Positions 38,511 through 51,060 of a DNA stretch of 64,000 nucleotides are shown here, one piece after another. This stretch comes from Kuschelorhynchus macadamiae (taxonomy: Eukaryota; Arthropoda; Insecta; Coleoptera; Curculionidae): NCBI GenBank assembly GCA_030620095.1, contig JAUTXW010005206.1, positions 915,001 through 979,000 of the forward strand, given 5' to 3'. The translations under genes were made by a program, and so were the position numbers. Under the pieces are notes generated by a model that was not told the origin of the DNA, did not search any database, and worked only from the letters and a program-made list of their open reading frames with translations. The stretch's first letter is position 1. Every line of letters starts with the position of its first letter.

Positions 38511-39825
38511 TGATATACGGGTATATATAGTGTATTATATACCAAGGCAAGGCACTATAGTACATTTTTAATCCTGAGGGTAATTCACCTGAGGGATTAT
38601 TCGTATAGCTGGGAATCGATTGTTAACATAAATCAAAATTAGATATCAAAAGTTCGGTTATACGTTATTTTTTGTTTTTCTCTTGTCTTTACTTTTTGAC
38701 TAAGACTAAGAGAAAGTTCTTTTTTTCACATATGATTAAAAGTTCACTTTTTCTCCCTTGGGATTAAAAGTGGCACTTTAGTGTCTGCTAGGAGAGGCTA
38801 ATTTAGTCCCGATTGTACGAAATAGCTATTTACATACCGAGGGAGGAAAATAGTAATTTTCCTTCCGAGGATAGTTTGATATGCGGCTATTACAAAATAT
38901 TAAGTAGGTGATGCATCGTCATCACCGTGTTGACAACGCTTTGTTGATATGACATTTTTGGCAATACAAACATAATAGGAATAATTTTGCTCTCAGGGAG
39001 AAAAAAACTTTCTACTCCTCCCTTATTTAGGGATCGAAAATAAGATTTTCCAGTAAGGTAGTACGATTTCTTGTGCTCTATTACTGCTCGGAGATTAAAG
39101 TAATTCGGTCCAATAAAAAAAAATCAGTTTCAATTTAAATTTTTACTTAGTACTAAAGTTATACATGTTTATATTTATAAAGTATAACCGTGGAAGTTAT
39201 AAACAAATTAATATTTTTGACGTTTTATTTTGCAATAATTGATCATATTATTATATATTGTAGTGTCAGTCATGGCGAACCAAATGAACTTCCCTATCTG
39301 CTCTCGTTTCCAGCAAAATTATTGTTTAAACAATGCCTCCCCGGATAAACAAATAGCAAAAGCTTGTTAATAAATAAAGTCGCAGGGTCACATATCACCT
39401 AGGCTACATTTGTACGAAGTTTTTCGCGATTTTCTCGGGAACTAATTAACTTTTTTTTACCGGACTCAATATCTCAAAAGTTAGAGGACCTACCCATTTT
39501 AATTTAATAGGAAAAATCAATTTTCCTCACTTTGGGCAAGTGTTTAAATATTTTGCCCAGTTATTTTTTGGATGTATTTTTGTAAAATAATATTATTCAG
39601 CTGCACTTAGTAAATTCTCACAGTCATTTTCCTTATAGCATGTCGTCATAAATGTTTTTTGTATTCTTTTCCTGATCTATAAAACCCTGCTCATAATACT
39701 ACTAGTTTTTTTTAGGATAAATTTGAAGTAAAATATCTTTAAAGCCGAAGGAGTTATCAGCATAAGCCTGCTAACATTTAACATAAATACTCTTTCCCAA
39801 TAAACTAGTGTCATGTTTCTTCCAA
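38511..39825. other. No gene seen
   Basis: Non-coding. Contains short C/T- and G/A-rich blocks (for example 38750-38880) without recognised family. Confidence 0.4.
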
Positions 39826-40065
39826 ACTAATAGGTGATTTTTTATACAGGGTATATAGGGAAAGCATGATTCTTTCTCCAATTTTCTGCAAAAGTAATTC
39901 AAATATATTTTTCCAGAGAGTAACTCAAAAGAAAAAAAAACAAACTTCTCAGTTTTTTTGTATATAACTTTTCTTTCTTGAGTTATTCCAATTTTTCCAA
40001 AAAGAGTATTATTTTTCAGATTTTTCAAATCCACATTGTTTACAGTGGTGGGCATAAAGTTAAAA
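39826..40065 (+). repeat. Dispersed repeat ending in TATACAGGGTATA, copy 1
   Basis: Starts AATAGGTGATTTTTTATACAGG and continues with CTTTCTCCAATTTTCTGCAAAA and AGTAACTCAAAAGAAAAA. The inverse copy is at 45470-45680. Confidence 0.6.
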
Positions 40066-40199
40066 TATACGCTCAACACCTGTGCTGCTAGTTCTCTATC
40101 ACAAACAGAATAAATAAATTATGCTCTCAAAATGGTTTTACAACTTTTTACTCTCCTTGTAAGAAAGACGTATTATATTCGTAAAAACTCAAACTCATC

Positions 40200-40500
40200 A
40201 TCATATTTTGGTCCCTGAACTGTCTGTCCGCTTCTAAGCTGCATAAAAATCAAGGGTCATATGGAGATGAAATGGTTACTTTTCGATAAAAATCCAACAT
40301 GGCGGAAGAAAACGGTCGCGTCATAAAATGTAAAAAAATCATTATTAAGAAACTACTTATCGATTGGACTTCAAAATTTGTACGCAAAAATAAAGAGTGA
40401 TATAGGGATAAACTGGTAAAAGTTTTGTAGAAATACATTAAGACCAAACAAAATGGCGTCCTAATAAAATGTTTAAATATTTGATAAAATTTCTTTTCCT
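40200..40500 (+). repeat. GATGGCGG-family dispersed repeat
   Basis: TGTCTGTCCGCTTCTAAGCT, AAAATCAAGGGTCATATGGAGATGA, AAAATCCAACATGGCGGAAG and ACCAAACAAAATGGCGTCCTAATAAAAT in order, as in the longer copy at 53270. Confidence 0.7.
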
Positions 40501-41352
40501 GGAATAAAACTTACTTTTTATGAAAGAAATTAATATAGGACATAACGTATTTTTTGTAGACTACGTAAACAATGTCCTGAAAAGTAATTAATAATAATGA
40601 TAATAATGAATACCATAAAAACTAAAAAACAAAAAGGAAATAAATTACACTTTATAAAATTTGTCATTAGCAAATAATTAAATGCATAAATAGACTGCTT
40701 TTTGTAAGTAGTGGAATCTGTATGAAGGAAATTATGGGTAAAGGTGAATTTACTGAATTTTTAAAAAAGTTCACCAAATCTTTACTCAATTAAATAGGTG
40801 CTTGAGGCTCATTTATTACGTAGCCTTTTCAGAATTTGTAAGAAAAATTTAAAAATTTAGATATAGAAGACCTTTATATTTTATGTTTTAAATACAGGGT
40901 GTTCGATTTAATAAAGAAACCTTTAAAATGACGGTGTAAATTAATTTAGGTTTAAAATTCTGGAAATAGAAAATGTTGATACAAACAGGGGACTACAAAC
41001 GCTTCGTTTTCAAGGTACGGGGAGTTAAAATGCATGTTTCTTTAGTTTTTTATATACCAGGTAAATTTCTAGAACTTTTTAAAGAGCATTTGGTACAGGC
41101 TAACATGTGTCTGATGTCAATAAAGCGACTAAATAAGTTTGAGGAAAATCTAGTGGAAGATATTTTTTTCGAACTGTCACCTCTTTAATCCCTCGCACTT
41201 TTTACTAAGGCGCCACTGCCCATTTTTACAACTAAGTCAACTTGCTCATTCTGTTTTATATCTTTTTAATCTCTTAGATTATTTTGATATTCTGCACTAT
41301 TAGGCAATTATTTATTAGATGTAAATTAATTTGTATCCTATATTATTATAAC
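40501..41352. other. No gene recognised
   Basis: A TACAGGGTGTTCGATTTAATAAAG at about 40896 is a mariner-type terminus. The short plus frame after it (40973-41188, 71 codons) has no match I recognise. Confidence 0.4.
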
Positions 41353-41837
41353 CTTTTTGGTCTACGCTCTTTGGGTTACGTAGTTCAGATGGTTTTGTAG
41401 AATAAAACTCACAGTTAATAAAACAATGGTAGGGCTGTATCCGCTTGGCCTGATTATTACTCTCGGCTGTAGAGATTTAGGCGTAGCATCAACTTAACGG
41501 GGTTTTTAAGAATAGCTGTTATTTATTTAACTTTTAGAATAACTGATGCTTAGCTAACTTTAGTATTGGAGCTTTACGAATATTAAATAGTTTTGAGAAC
41601 CATAATGATTTGGGTATTTTACTTAAGGTAACTGTGTTAGCGCAGGAAATTTTAGGGCTAAGTACTGAACATTGGAATTAGCTAGCGCACCAGAAGTTTA
41701 TACCGCCAATGTTCAAAGGAGGTTAATCGAGGCCAAGTCAAGTCTGGCTTGCTTGGAAAACGGGGTGCTTATTTATAGTTGAAATAATCTCTACTGTTAG
41801 CAGTTTTTTCCCAAGTTCAGGTTTATTTAGTTTGTAT
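41353..41837. repeat. Long direct repeat, left copy (LTR-like)
   Basis: Shares with 44786-45250 the order TCTACGCTCTTTGGGTT(A/G)CGTAG, TTAATAAAACAATGGTAG, CAACTTAACGGGG, GAACATTGGAATTAG/GAACAATGGAGTTGG, CCGCCAATGTTCA and TAGTTTGTAT. It can be trimmed to TG (41358)...CA (41819), but no flanking 5-bp duplication or primer-binding site is evident. Confidence 0.7.
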
Positions 41838-42779
41838 TATGCTTATTATATTCAAACAATTAAATTAAGAGTCTGAGCAAAATCTATTTGAATAAAACAC
41901 ACTACAACAAGCGCCGCTCCAATGCTAAGAAGATAATTCACCCTAAATGGTTGAAGAGCGTATTAAAACATGATTTCTAAAAAGGATTGAACCCAATGGC
42001 TTAAGTTATCTTTGCTTTTACATCGAAAAAATTATTTTTACTCTACTATTCTTCTTTCATCTTGTTACTGTACATATCCCTTCTTAAATATCCATAAATT
42101 ATTATTCCTGTATACATTTTCTTTTCTTGTTTGAGTCACACGAGCCCTTCTATGTCGTTTGCATCCTATACTAAATAAGTAGGCATGTACTCTTGGACAG
42201 TGTGTTTTTTTGTTACCTCTCTGCTTCATGTTTCGTACTAGAAAGTCCTTTTTACTTCTGTCACTTTTTATTTTTATTCTTAAAACTATAACTTTATGTC
42301 TCTATTTTATTCTTAGTTGTCTTTTTTTCACTGTGGGTACATTATTCTATTTTCTATATTATAAATTATTTTTGGACCCCTTATAACTACTATATACACT
42401 TTATTTTCTCTCCTCTATGCTTCAAAATTTCTCCTTTTTCTAAAAACACTCTATATTCATTTATTCACAAAACTTTTTTCTTCTTCTTGTCGTGAAATAG
42501 TCATGGCTTCCTTTAATCTTCTACATTTTTTCTCATTGATATCACTTGTTTTCTTTTTTAAATACACCTTTATTCACTTCTTTACTTATATACCAATTCT
42601 CTCCAACATCTTTTTCATTTCTTCTTCAAACTATTCCCTCATCAAAGATTTTTATTTTTTGGGCATTTTCCTAAGTAATGGTCATGTCTGAAATGTAGAT
42701 GGCACATATACACCTTTTGTAATCCATTGTGCTTAACTTTTCACTACTTTTCTTAATTACAACTTATTTTTTGTAAAAC

Positions 42780-43010
42780 TTCTATTTGTCACTCTTTTTT
42801 ATTTTTTGCTTTAAAAACTTTTATCTTCTCCTTCATTTACAGACACGATTGATTTTTCGGACACTTCTTATATAACCTTCGTTCTGTAATGTAACCTTGT
42901 ATATTTTAATCCAAAAATCCTTGTATAATTTCTATTTGTCAATTCTTTCAAAAACAGATTTTTCGGACATTTCCTATAAAACCTTCATGCCGCAGTGGTG
43001 CGTTACCCTT
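42780..43010. repeat. Degenerate tandem repeat, ~110-bp unit
   Basis: Two units each with TTCTATTTGTCA, a GATTTTTCGGACA(C/T)TT block and CCTATAAAACCTTC/CTTATATAACCTTC. Confidence 0.6.
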
Positions 43011-43599
43011 TGAAAACTTCAATTTCAGTCTTATTATTTTCTTCGCTTTAAAATAAAACTTGCTAACAAATGGAATCTCAGAAACAACTACTTCGCTTGC
43101 TGTTACTTCGAACGGTAATGAATTATACTGACGATTATCATTCTTCATCTGCAAACTCCTTGTTTTTTCGGGTAATTACTTAATTAAACTTGGTGCTTGG
43201 AGATAGAACACTTTGTATACTCCCAATTTTCAACTCTTGGTTCTTTTGACTATTACCGTTTTATACCTATCCCATATATATTTAACACTTTAACCGTTTT
43301 TCTTTATTTCTTAACGCTAAAGTTTTAACCCTTGTTCTGTACATGTTTCATATTTACTTTAGTAACTTCTTATGTTGATTTTAATACTATCTGTATTGAT
43401 TTGAATGATACTGCACCTCCCATGTGGGCTTTTTTAATTTTTCCTCATTTGTGCTCACCATAATGTCAATAATTTTGCCCTTTTTGTTTTGTAGGTTCTG
43501 TAATGCCGTCTCGACGTCAGAGGTTGTCCAATGTCAAGTATTTTCTTTATACTAGCTTTTTTGATCATACATTTCAACAAACGGCACCTCTTCATTAGC

Positions 43600-43930
43600 T
43601 CGACCAAAAGCTTCTTAAACACATATATACCTTTCTTCTTGGCTACGCCCATTTTGTTTTTAAAAAAATTCTGTTACTGCTACTGCTTAATATTTCTTTA
43701 TTTCTTGGACCTCCAAAACTTTATCTCTTCTTGACTACACCTATTTTTTCTTAAAAGAAATCTTCTGTTACGCTGGTTAAATTTTTCTGCCCTTCTAGGA
43801 CCTCCAAAATAGGTTTTCTTCTTTGATACGCCTATTTTTGCGTGAATATTTGTCGTAAGAAATATTTCTGCGCCTTTTGACGTCTAAAACACTTTTCTTA
43901 TTGGCTTCACATATATATTTTTTTCTCTTG
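43600..43930. repeat. Degenerate tandem repeat, ~100-bp unit
   Basis: Three to four units with TTCTTGGCTACGCCCATTTT / TTCTTGACTACACCTATTTT / TTTGATACGCCTATTTT and GGACCTCCAAAA anchors. Confidence 0.7.
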
Positions 43931-44354
43931 CGGGAACTTGTTACTGATCTTGAATTTTATTTTCTTCTATTCTTCATACGCGGTCCCCTTTTAATTAAAC
44001 ATCTATTGGAACTTTGGCGCCTTCACTACAACTTCATTTGATCATTTTCTTGTCAAATCTTCGAAATACATCTTCCAAAAAATGTATTTAATCTTTTTCG
44101 AATAATTTTCTATATCTTGCCCCTAGTTTGTGTACATAGATGTCTTCTTGTTGGTTTATAATCTCTTGTCTATTTGGAAAATTATCGAATGATTTGCTTG
44201 CCTCGTATGCTGGAGTCACTGGTAAACTCGTATTCTGGGTTTTACTTTGGATATTTTTAGTGGATTTCCTCTGGCCTTTGGACTAAGTGTAATTAGCCTT
44301 TTCTGTCTCCATTGGTTTTTGTTTAATATCTTACGTTTAATGTGGTTTTCTTAA

Positions 44355-44590
44355 GGTGAGATCCGCCAGCGTTAACTGGCACAGGTTAACGTACTGATTC
44401 TCCCAAAAAACATGTTTTTCTCTCCAGCAGCGTAAACTGGTCAAGAAAAAACTGCGTGTTAGGGCGGCAGCGGCAGAATAAATACCCTAACCCGCCAGTA
44501 TGAATTGGCACAGGTTAATGTATTAAATTTCTGAAAAATATGTTTTTTCTCGCCAGCGCTAACTGATCAACAAGAAAAAAATATTTTGCT
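44355..44590. repeat. GC-richer tandem repeat, ~135-bp unit, two copies
   Basis: Units begin CCGCCAGCGTTAACTGGCAC (44358) and CCGCCAGTATGAATTGGCAC (44491), each followed by AGGTTAA(C/T)GTA, an ATGTTTTT-TCTC block and CCAGC--TAACTG. Contains short palindromes such as GTTAAC. Confidence 0.75.
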
Positions 44591-44785
44591 ATGTACCACT
44601 GTACCGGCTGGGTTTATTAAAATTTCCTCCTTTGACTCACTAGAGCCCATTATTATCAACTCACTTTACAAAACAGACTCCTTGTTTTGGTGTCGCCACA
44701 AAGCAGGTGTAACCCTAATTAATTTCTTACTCTTCTTAATATATCTTGCGAAGGCTCTGCACATCTCCACCATGTGTCGTAAACT

Positions 44786-45250
44786 CTTTTTTGACCTACG
44801 CTCTTTGGGTTGCGTAGCTCAGATGGTTTTGTGGAAAAAGTCGCAGCTAATAAAACAATGGTAGAGCTGGCTTGTAGATATTTAGGCAGCATCATCTTCG
44901 TTGGATTCTTTAGATACACAATCAACTTAACGGGGCTTTTAAGAATAACTGACGCTTACCATGTTAAATACTTTTGAGAATCACAGTGATTTTATTTGAG
45001 GTAATTGGGTGAGGGTAGGACTTTTTAAGGATAGGTACCTACCGAACAATGGAGTTGGGTAGTGCACCAGAAGCTTATGCCGCCAATGTTCAGAGGAGTT
45101 TAATTGAGACCAAGTCAAATCTAGTTTGTCTGGAAATCGCGGTGTTTATTTATAGTTGAAATAATGCCTATTGTTAGCAGTTTTTCCCCAAATTCAAGTC
45201 TCTTTTGCAAAATTTGCAAAACCGTTTTGAGAACATAATTTAGTTTGTAT
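44786..45250. repeat. Long direct repeat, right copy (LTR-like)
   Basis: Partner of 41353-41837; shorter in the middle and with about 40 extra bases near its end. Both copies contain GTAGCTCAGATGGT-like text that resembles a tRNA D-arm, probably by chance. Confidence 0.7.
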
Positions 45251-45469
45251 GTCAAAGGGAACTAGCATTTATCCATTTCATTTTATTAAGAAACAACTTT
45301 GATTTTTACAGGGTGCATATGTTGAGAAAACGCGTATATCAACTTTACGCACGCCACTGGAAACAATGTAGGCTTGGACTGCAAAAAACCAAATAATAAT
45401 AATGTATAAGTTTTAGTAATTTAATTACAAATAGTATTCTGAAAGGGAGTTTTGAAAAATTGCACATTT

Positions 45470-45680
45470 TTTGGAAAAGTCGGAATAACTCAAAAAAGCC
45501 AGAAATATATCCAAACACTGAGAAAATAATTCTTCTTTTTTAAGTTACCGCCTTGAAAAAGATATTAGAAGAAAAACGTAAAACATTTTTGTAGAAATTT
45601 GAAACGTGAATATTGGGGAAGAATTCATCAGGCTTCTTAATACATCCTGTATAAAAAATTCACCTGTTAATTAAAAAAAA
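45470..45680 (-). repeat. Dispersed repeat ending in TATACAGG, copy 2 (inverted)
   Basis: Reverse complement reads AACAGGTGAATTTTTTATACAGG then TTCTTCCCCAATATTCACG and GGTAACTTAAAAAAGAAG, parallel to 39826-40065. Confidence 0.6.
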
Positions 45681-46475
45681 AATATGACAGTACAGTAGTT
45701 TATTCACAAAGAATTTTTCTATTAAATATTTACCCAAAAAAAGCTAGTGATCCACTATAAGTCTACATTTAATCTGAAAAGAGCTATTGTGGTTATCAGT
45801 TTTTCTAAAATGTGGTAAATTATTTAGAATTATGTAATTATTTGAGAAATTATCATTACAACAAACATTACTAACCTAACCTAACTTATGTTATCTACTT
45901 CCTTGTATGTAAATTTTCCTCGGTTCTATCTCCTCGAGTTTTGAAAAGTTTGGATTGTTTTTTCAAGAAGTGTTACTTACTCTTAAATTAAGGTGTTATA
46001 TTTTATTTGGAAAAAGTTTTGACCGTTTTCCAGTAATTGAATTAATTTTTGACGTTTTCACATACGTATTTTAATTAATTTTTTTTTCAACATAATCCGA
46101 GAAAAAATGTTTTAAAGCAAAAATGTCTAAACGAATAGACCCTCCTGAAGAAGTCTCGTAAAAAGAATATACCTACAGTCATTTAAGAATATCTACTGTA
46201 ACGACCTTAGTTGCCTTTTCCCACCAGACCTGCCCCTCCTTGACGAGCCGATCCAGGAGCAACAATAAATTGCGACCAAGATCCTGAAATATGTGTTCCA
46301 GGAGTTTATATATAATAAATGCATAGAATCCTTATAAAGAATACTTTGAGTTTCATTAGTAAATAAATAAAAAATTGGGATGCAGCCATAAAAAAATATT
46401 TGATTAGTAGCTTCGAAATGCAAACAGTTTTTTTTATTTTAGGTTCGTGTTGAAATGTTTTTTGAAAATCAATAT
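45681..46475. other. No gene seen
   Basis: AT-rich; short minus frame 46193-46423 lacks family features. Confidence 0.4.
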
Positions 46476-46483
46476 CAAATGTC

Positions 46484-46545
46484 ATCGAGCGTGGCTACCT
46501 TGATGGGTGACTATTTGAGAAGGCCGTGCACCATCTTTGGAAAAG
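46484..46545 (+). repeat. 5S-rRNA-like internal-promoter fragment
   Basis: The text GTGGCTACCTTGATGGGTGA then CTATTTGAGAAGGCCGTGCACC resembles the 3' part of 5S rRNA (loop E to box C: TACTTGGATGGGTGACCGCTTGGGAA). The 5' half of a 5S gene is absent, so it is at most a pseudogene or the head of a 5S-derived SINE. Confidence 0.35.
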
Positions 46546-47230
46546 CTGCTAACAATAGGCAGTAAGTTTTTATAACGATACAATAACGATTAAAACAGTA
46601 CTATCGCGGTTTTTATAATGGTACTGGGAATGCATTGTTTTTATATATAGTGTATGGAGAATTACGACTCCTTGTTTTGTAATACAGAACATAGTGCCAA
46701 CTAGGGCGATATCTTATAATTAGGCTCCAGACCTTCGTCATTAGATAAATCACTTCTTTAGTTTTAAATGTCACAAAATCGTTAGAATTATTAAAACATT
46801 CATTATTTTTACTCAAAATAATCTTTTTGGATTAGAGTCGTTTTAATAATTATTATCCCTTTATGGTTTCTGTTTAGGACGAAAGTAGTAGTTATGCATG
46901 TTACCGAAAATCGAAAAATGGAATTGAATCTCAAGTGGTTTCACCTTAGAGTCCATTCGAGGGATGAACGACTTGTGTGTATTGGATTCTTTCCCGAAGA
47001 AGGACTATGCTAACTGGCAATTTACTAAGAAAGCCTATTGACTGGAATATTGGTGCGAAAGTTGCAAATCCGAATCGTCATAGACTTTAAACTGTCAATA
47101 CTACTTAAAGCCTACACTACCAACATTAAAACATTATATTCTTATTTTATTACAACATTATCAAGTATTGAAAACATGCTATATGGTTTATCATTGTATT
47201 TGAATAAAACGCATATTACATTGTATTTTT
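46546..47230. other. Flank downstream of gene B
   Basis: No coding pattern recognised. Probably includes the 3' flank of gene B after its poly(A) signal. Confidence 0.4.
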
Positions 47231-47236
47231 TTTATT
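47231..47236 (-). promoter_or_regulatory. Poly(A) signal AATAAA of gene B
   Basis: Minus-strand AATAAA (plus TTTATT) about 40 nt downstream of the gene B stop codon, the expected position for a short 3' UTR. Confidence 0.6.
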
Positions 47237-47274
47237 TTGTAACGCAACAACATTTATATTCAAAGTTCTTGGTC

Positions 47275-47455
47275 CTAAATAATATTTTCTTTAATGTATT
47301 CGTTAAGAACATCAATGACTTCATTTGAAAAAGATTCCATCTTTATTTCTACTACCGACATGATCCATGGATGCAATACTGTAGTTATGACAGTAGTCAT
47401 GGCGTTTGTAAGCCAGTCCACCAGATCGTTGCCCACAAATTTAACTGTTACTTTT
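47275..47455 (-). CDS. Gene B exon 5 (C-terminal exon)
   Basis: Residues 202-261 and the TAG stop (47275-47277). Acceptor TTATTCCAG before 47455; completes a GG|A glycine codon, phase 2 as in gene A. Encodes KVTVKFVGNDLVDWLTNAMT and a C-terminal amphipathic helix ending YIKENII. It is 27 nt shorter than the gene A exon. Confidence 0.88.
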
Positions 47456-50400
47456 CTGGAATAAACAAGAATATTTAAAAACTAGTAAGGTTATTAGCTC
47501 GAAAGCTGACGTTCTTTTTTTGCTTTGATCTCCTTACATTTTTGGCTCTTAATCTTATCTATATTACTACTACTGCCGAGTTTTTATTATTGTAACGTAA
47601 AGACAACACAGTACTGTCTCTTGATATTTTAATATTGCGATTATGAACAAAAACAGTCTAATTATATTATAGCATGCGCAGCTGTGGCAGGGATGATATA
47701 ACTATACACCCGTTTATGAATGAAAACTGTCTAATTATATCATAAATAGTATTGCTTAGCCTCTTTACATCTGAGAACTTGCCAATGGCTCTGGAACACA
47801 CTCAAACATTTTTTTGGACAATAGCATAACTATTGTTTTTAACGTATTAAAAATTACTTGTATCTTTCTATGTATTTTTTTTATTAAAATGTATGGCAAT
47901 TTGACATCAGCTTGCGATTTAGCTGAAAAGGTGAAAAAACGCTATTTCCTGGAAAACAATTGAATTGAGGTATAAGATATGTAACATAAAATGTGATTAG
48001 CATATTCCACTGATCTTTAATAAATAATTACTGCATTTGAAAAAAAAATATGTCATAATTCTTACACAGATGATGCCACAATCAAACCGGTTACCAAAAG
48101 TTCCGGAGTCGAAGAAATTATTTTGGCAGATAAGAGTTTTTCCAAATTATGATTAGTTTCAAAGCTATACAATTTATTCCAGTGAAATGTACCAGCCTCT
48201 CTATTTTTTAATAAACTTGTACTTTACGAAAAAAACTGTAGCAAAAACATCAAACAATCCGAGACCCGACTATGCTAAGAAGTGAGACTCTTTATCTATA
48301 CGTTGGCTTCAAGACCCATTTTAAATAAAAATAAAGATATAGGTATTTAATGGCCAACCTGCCCAAGGTTATTTCCTAAAAGTAAAGTATAATGCAAAAT
48401 ATGAATAACTTTTTTTTCTTTTCTTAGTTCGACTATACTGAAACTAAAAATAATAAAAGTCTACACATTTTGTTTTATTATAAGCAATATTCTTAACAAT
48501 ATTTATAAAGAATCTATTTAAGAGTAATATTTCTGCAATCTGTATCTAGGAACTTTTAAGTCATATTTATTTATTTCAATGCATAAAGAATTTACTTGAT
48601 TTATTTAAATCAGTTTATTATCTTATCTTTTTCTCAATTTAAGTAAATGGCTTTTTAATAAAAAAAGAGTAATTTTGTTAATATTTAAATAAGCTTTATA
48701 GCAAATCTGCAATCAAACTAATATATTTTAAGTTTACTAAATAAAGAACTAAAGTTGAAGAATCATTTATGTTTAATTTAAATATTATACTATATCTTGT
48801 TTATTTAGGAAAATATTTAATGCAATAATTATTTACACGTTTTAAGTTTTAAGTGCTGGGTTAAATATAAAAACAAAAATGAGGACACTGGTTTGTTGTG
48901 CACTCCGTGCTCTAATAGAGTATATTGTATATTAGTAACCTTTCATTTTTTTTATTTCCCAAAAAGAAAAAAATAAATGTGCTTAATATTTGTTATTTTT
49001 TAAAAAGGAAGTTGGCTTTGTTCAATCCAAAGTGCTTGTTTAAAGTAGTATAATTGTTATTTTTTTTACAGGAAAAATAAAGCGAACTCAAGTGAAGGTG
49101 ACATATTTTAATATAAGTCAAAAGTTTATAGGTTTTTTATTTTATTGTTGTGAGGCGACCCGAATTAATGTCAGTAAAATTACTGTAATTAGATTGCTAA
49201 TAATGCCGATATTGCCGATAATACCATCGATTTGTACAAATCACACCAACCTAATATACAACGCGAGTCAAAAAAGAAATGTCCAACATAACTTTATTTC
49301 ATATAGAATACACAGAGAGGAGGCATTGTGTAAAATTAATGTTTTCATTACATGGTTTGCTTGTGGCATATTTTGCAGCAATTGATTGTGGAAAGGTTAC
49401 TTTTCGGACGTCTTTGGTGGAATTTTTTCCAAGTGAGTTGGCCTTGACCTTTTTTCAAAATTAGAGATTACTTTCCCCAAGACGATTTTTTACGCACTTC
49501 TCCCACTAGTCGCAAGTTTCGTAACGAAATACAGGGGAAAATATCTATTTTCCGTACGATCGTAGAAGAATCTTATTATTTCGCAGGTGTTTTTTTGTTA
49601 TTTCCCGACTTCATTTAAACAGATATCTTGAAACTAAATGTTACATTGTCCAAATTTTGAACACGTATCTGATCGTGCAGTTATATGAGAGTATTTATTA
49701 GAATTAGATTTAAGAATACCATTTCAACACGACTGTGAAAATTTCCTTACGTGTATGTAATAAAACTTAATTTTAGTCTAAGAATATTTTATACAATAAA
49801 GTTCATAAATCGAAATTTTAAGATTGTGAATAAAAAATACTCAACATTGTGATTTTTTTAAATAGATTGCTGCAAACAGCAATTTAAAACAATAAAAAAT
49901 AAGGCAGAAATAAATAAAAGTAAGATACATAATTAAATATTGCAATAATTAATTAATAGTAGTTTCGGTGCAAGAATAGCAATATCAATTTATTAGCAGT
50001 CTATAATAATAATTAATATTGTGCTGTAAATTTAAAACAAGCTCCTTTCAAATAATTAAAAATACAAAATAATGTTAATGCTAAACTTTCAGAAGTTAGA
50101 AGACATAATTAAATTACTCGAGTGCGTCTTAGGATTAGTAACTGTGTAGAATCATAAGAAATGGAAAAAAATGTGTGAGTAGTTGGAGTTAGTGTGTCAC
50201 TTTTGCATTGCGAACCTGTAGGTTGTAATCGGTAGGTTGTAAGCGTTAGACCAAGGTATAGGCCGATATCACGGTAGGTGAGAAAGGACGTGAATTGGCA
50301 AGGTAAAGTTTTTTTATATATGGTTACTTGAAGTACCGTATATTTTAGTCTGCTATAATATAGAAAATGTAAGCAAATACATTTAGCCGTAATGTAATAT

Positions 50401-50532
50401 CATTACATTGGTGAAGAGGTAGCGGATCGTTATATTAGTGACGGTTTAAGAACGTTACATTACATTACAAAATTACTATTTTTATAACAAATACTTTAGT
50501 TTTAACAATAATTATTGGCTTAATTATTTTAC
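47456..50532 (-). other. Gene B intron 4 (3.1 kb)
   Basis: Acceptor at 47456-47457, donor GTAAAA at 50527-50532. Contains a short near-duplicate AAAA(C)AGTCTAATTATAT at 47652 and 47725. The rest is AT-rich with no gene; the plus frame at 49092-49385 has no recognisable family. Confidence 0.75.
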
Positions 50533-50684
50533 CCGGAATCCTTCATATCTATGCTGTCTAAAGTAAACCCTAGTACATTAGCATCGTAAGAAATTTGCAC
50601 CTCCATTACAACATCGTCGATCTTTCCTTGTACATCTCCTTTGATAGTCAACAGTGTAACTCTTGTTAGGTATTTATAGGTAAA
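50533..50684 (-). CDS. Gene B exon 4
   Basis: 152 nt, residues 152-201 plus two bases. Acceptor TTTTTAG before 50684; donor GTAAAA, weaker than the others. Encodes YKYLTRVTLLTIKGDVQGKI and ends DSIDMKDSG. Same length and phase as gene A exon 4. Confidence 0.9.
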
Positions 50685-50791
50685 CTAAAAATCATTTTAA
50701 AAACTTACTAGCAACGAAAAAATGTAGAAAAGAGAAACTTTGATTAAGCATACCTACTAGATTGAAGATTAATATATTGTTGAGAACTTAC

Positions 50792-50941
50792 CAGTAGATC
50801 TCTGAAACTTAATGGTAGAGTGAATGTTACTTTTTTGGTTGCAGAGTTGTAACTAACAATTACGTCTTCGTTTCTAGCCACTGTGGAGATATCTTGAAGC
50901 CATCCAGAAGTTAATTTGATACTTCCCAATATTCCTAATAA
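50792..50941 (-). CDS. Gene B exon 3
   Basis: 150 nt, phase 0, residues 102-151. Acceptor ATTTTTAG, donor GTAAGT. Encodes LLGILGSIKLTSGWLQDIST and IPLxF-like TLPLSFRDLL, aligned with gene A exon 3 with a one-codon difference. Intron 3 between exons 3 and 4 is 107 bp. Confidence 0.9.
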
Positions 50942-50967
50942 CTAAAAATAATAGGTCTATGATCTAA

Positions 50968-50968
<1 letters not shown>

Positions 50969-51057
<89 letters not shown>
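50969..51057. repeat. (AT)n microsatellite inside gene B intron 2
   Basis: About 88 bp of AT dinucleotides within a 329-bp intron, starting 27 bp from the exon 3 acceptor; length variation here could affect splicing. Confidence 0.96.

Positions 51058-51060
<3 letters not shown>

Larger units (their letters stand above)
41838..44785. other. Pyrimidine-rich non-coding block between the direct repeats
   Basis: About 2.9 kb strongly T/C-rich on the plus strand (purine-rich on minus), with only short frames; minus-strand frames are Lys-rich (for example 43455-43652). It contains degenerate tandem repeats at 42830-43010, 43600-43930 and 44355-44590. If the flanks are LTRs this is a non-autonomous element lacking gag-pol. 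Confidence 0.6.

Noticed and set aside
44810..44840. tRNA gene suggested by GTAGCTCAGATGGT
   Set aside because: Only a D-arm-like string; no anticodon or T arm follows, and it lies inside the long direct repeat.
41353..45250. Functional LTR retrotransposon
   Set aside because: No gag-pol frames, primer-binding site, polypurine tract or target duplication could be shown; kept only as an LTR-like direct-repeat unit.
49092..49385. 97-codon plus-strand frame as a gene
   Set aside because: It lies antisense within gene B intron 4, lacks a recognisable domain and overlaps another chance frame.
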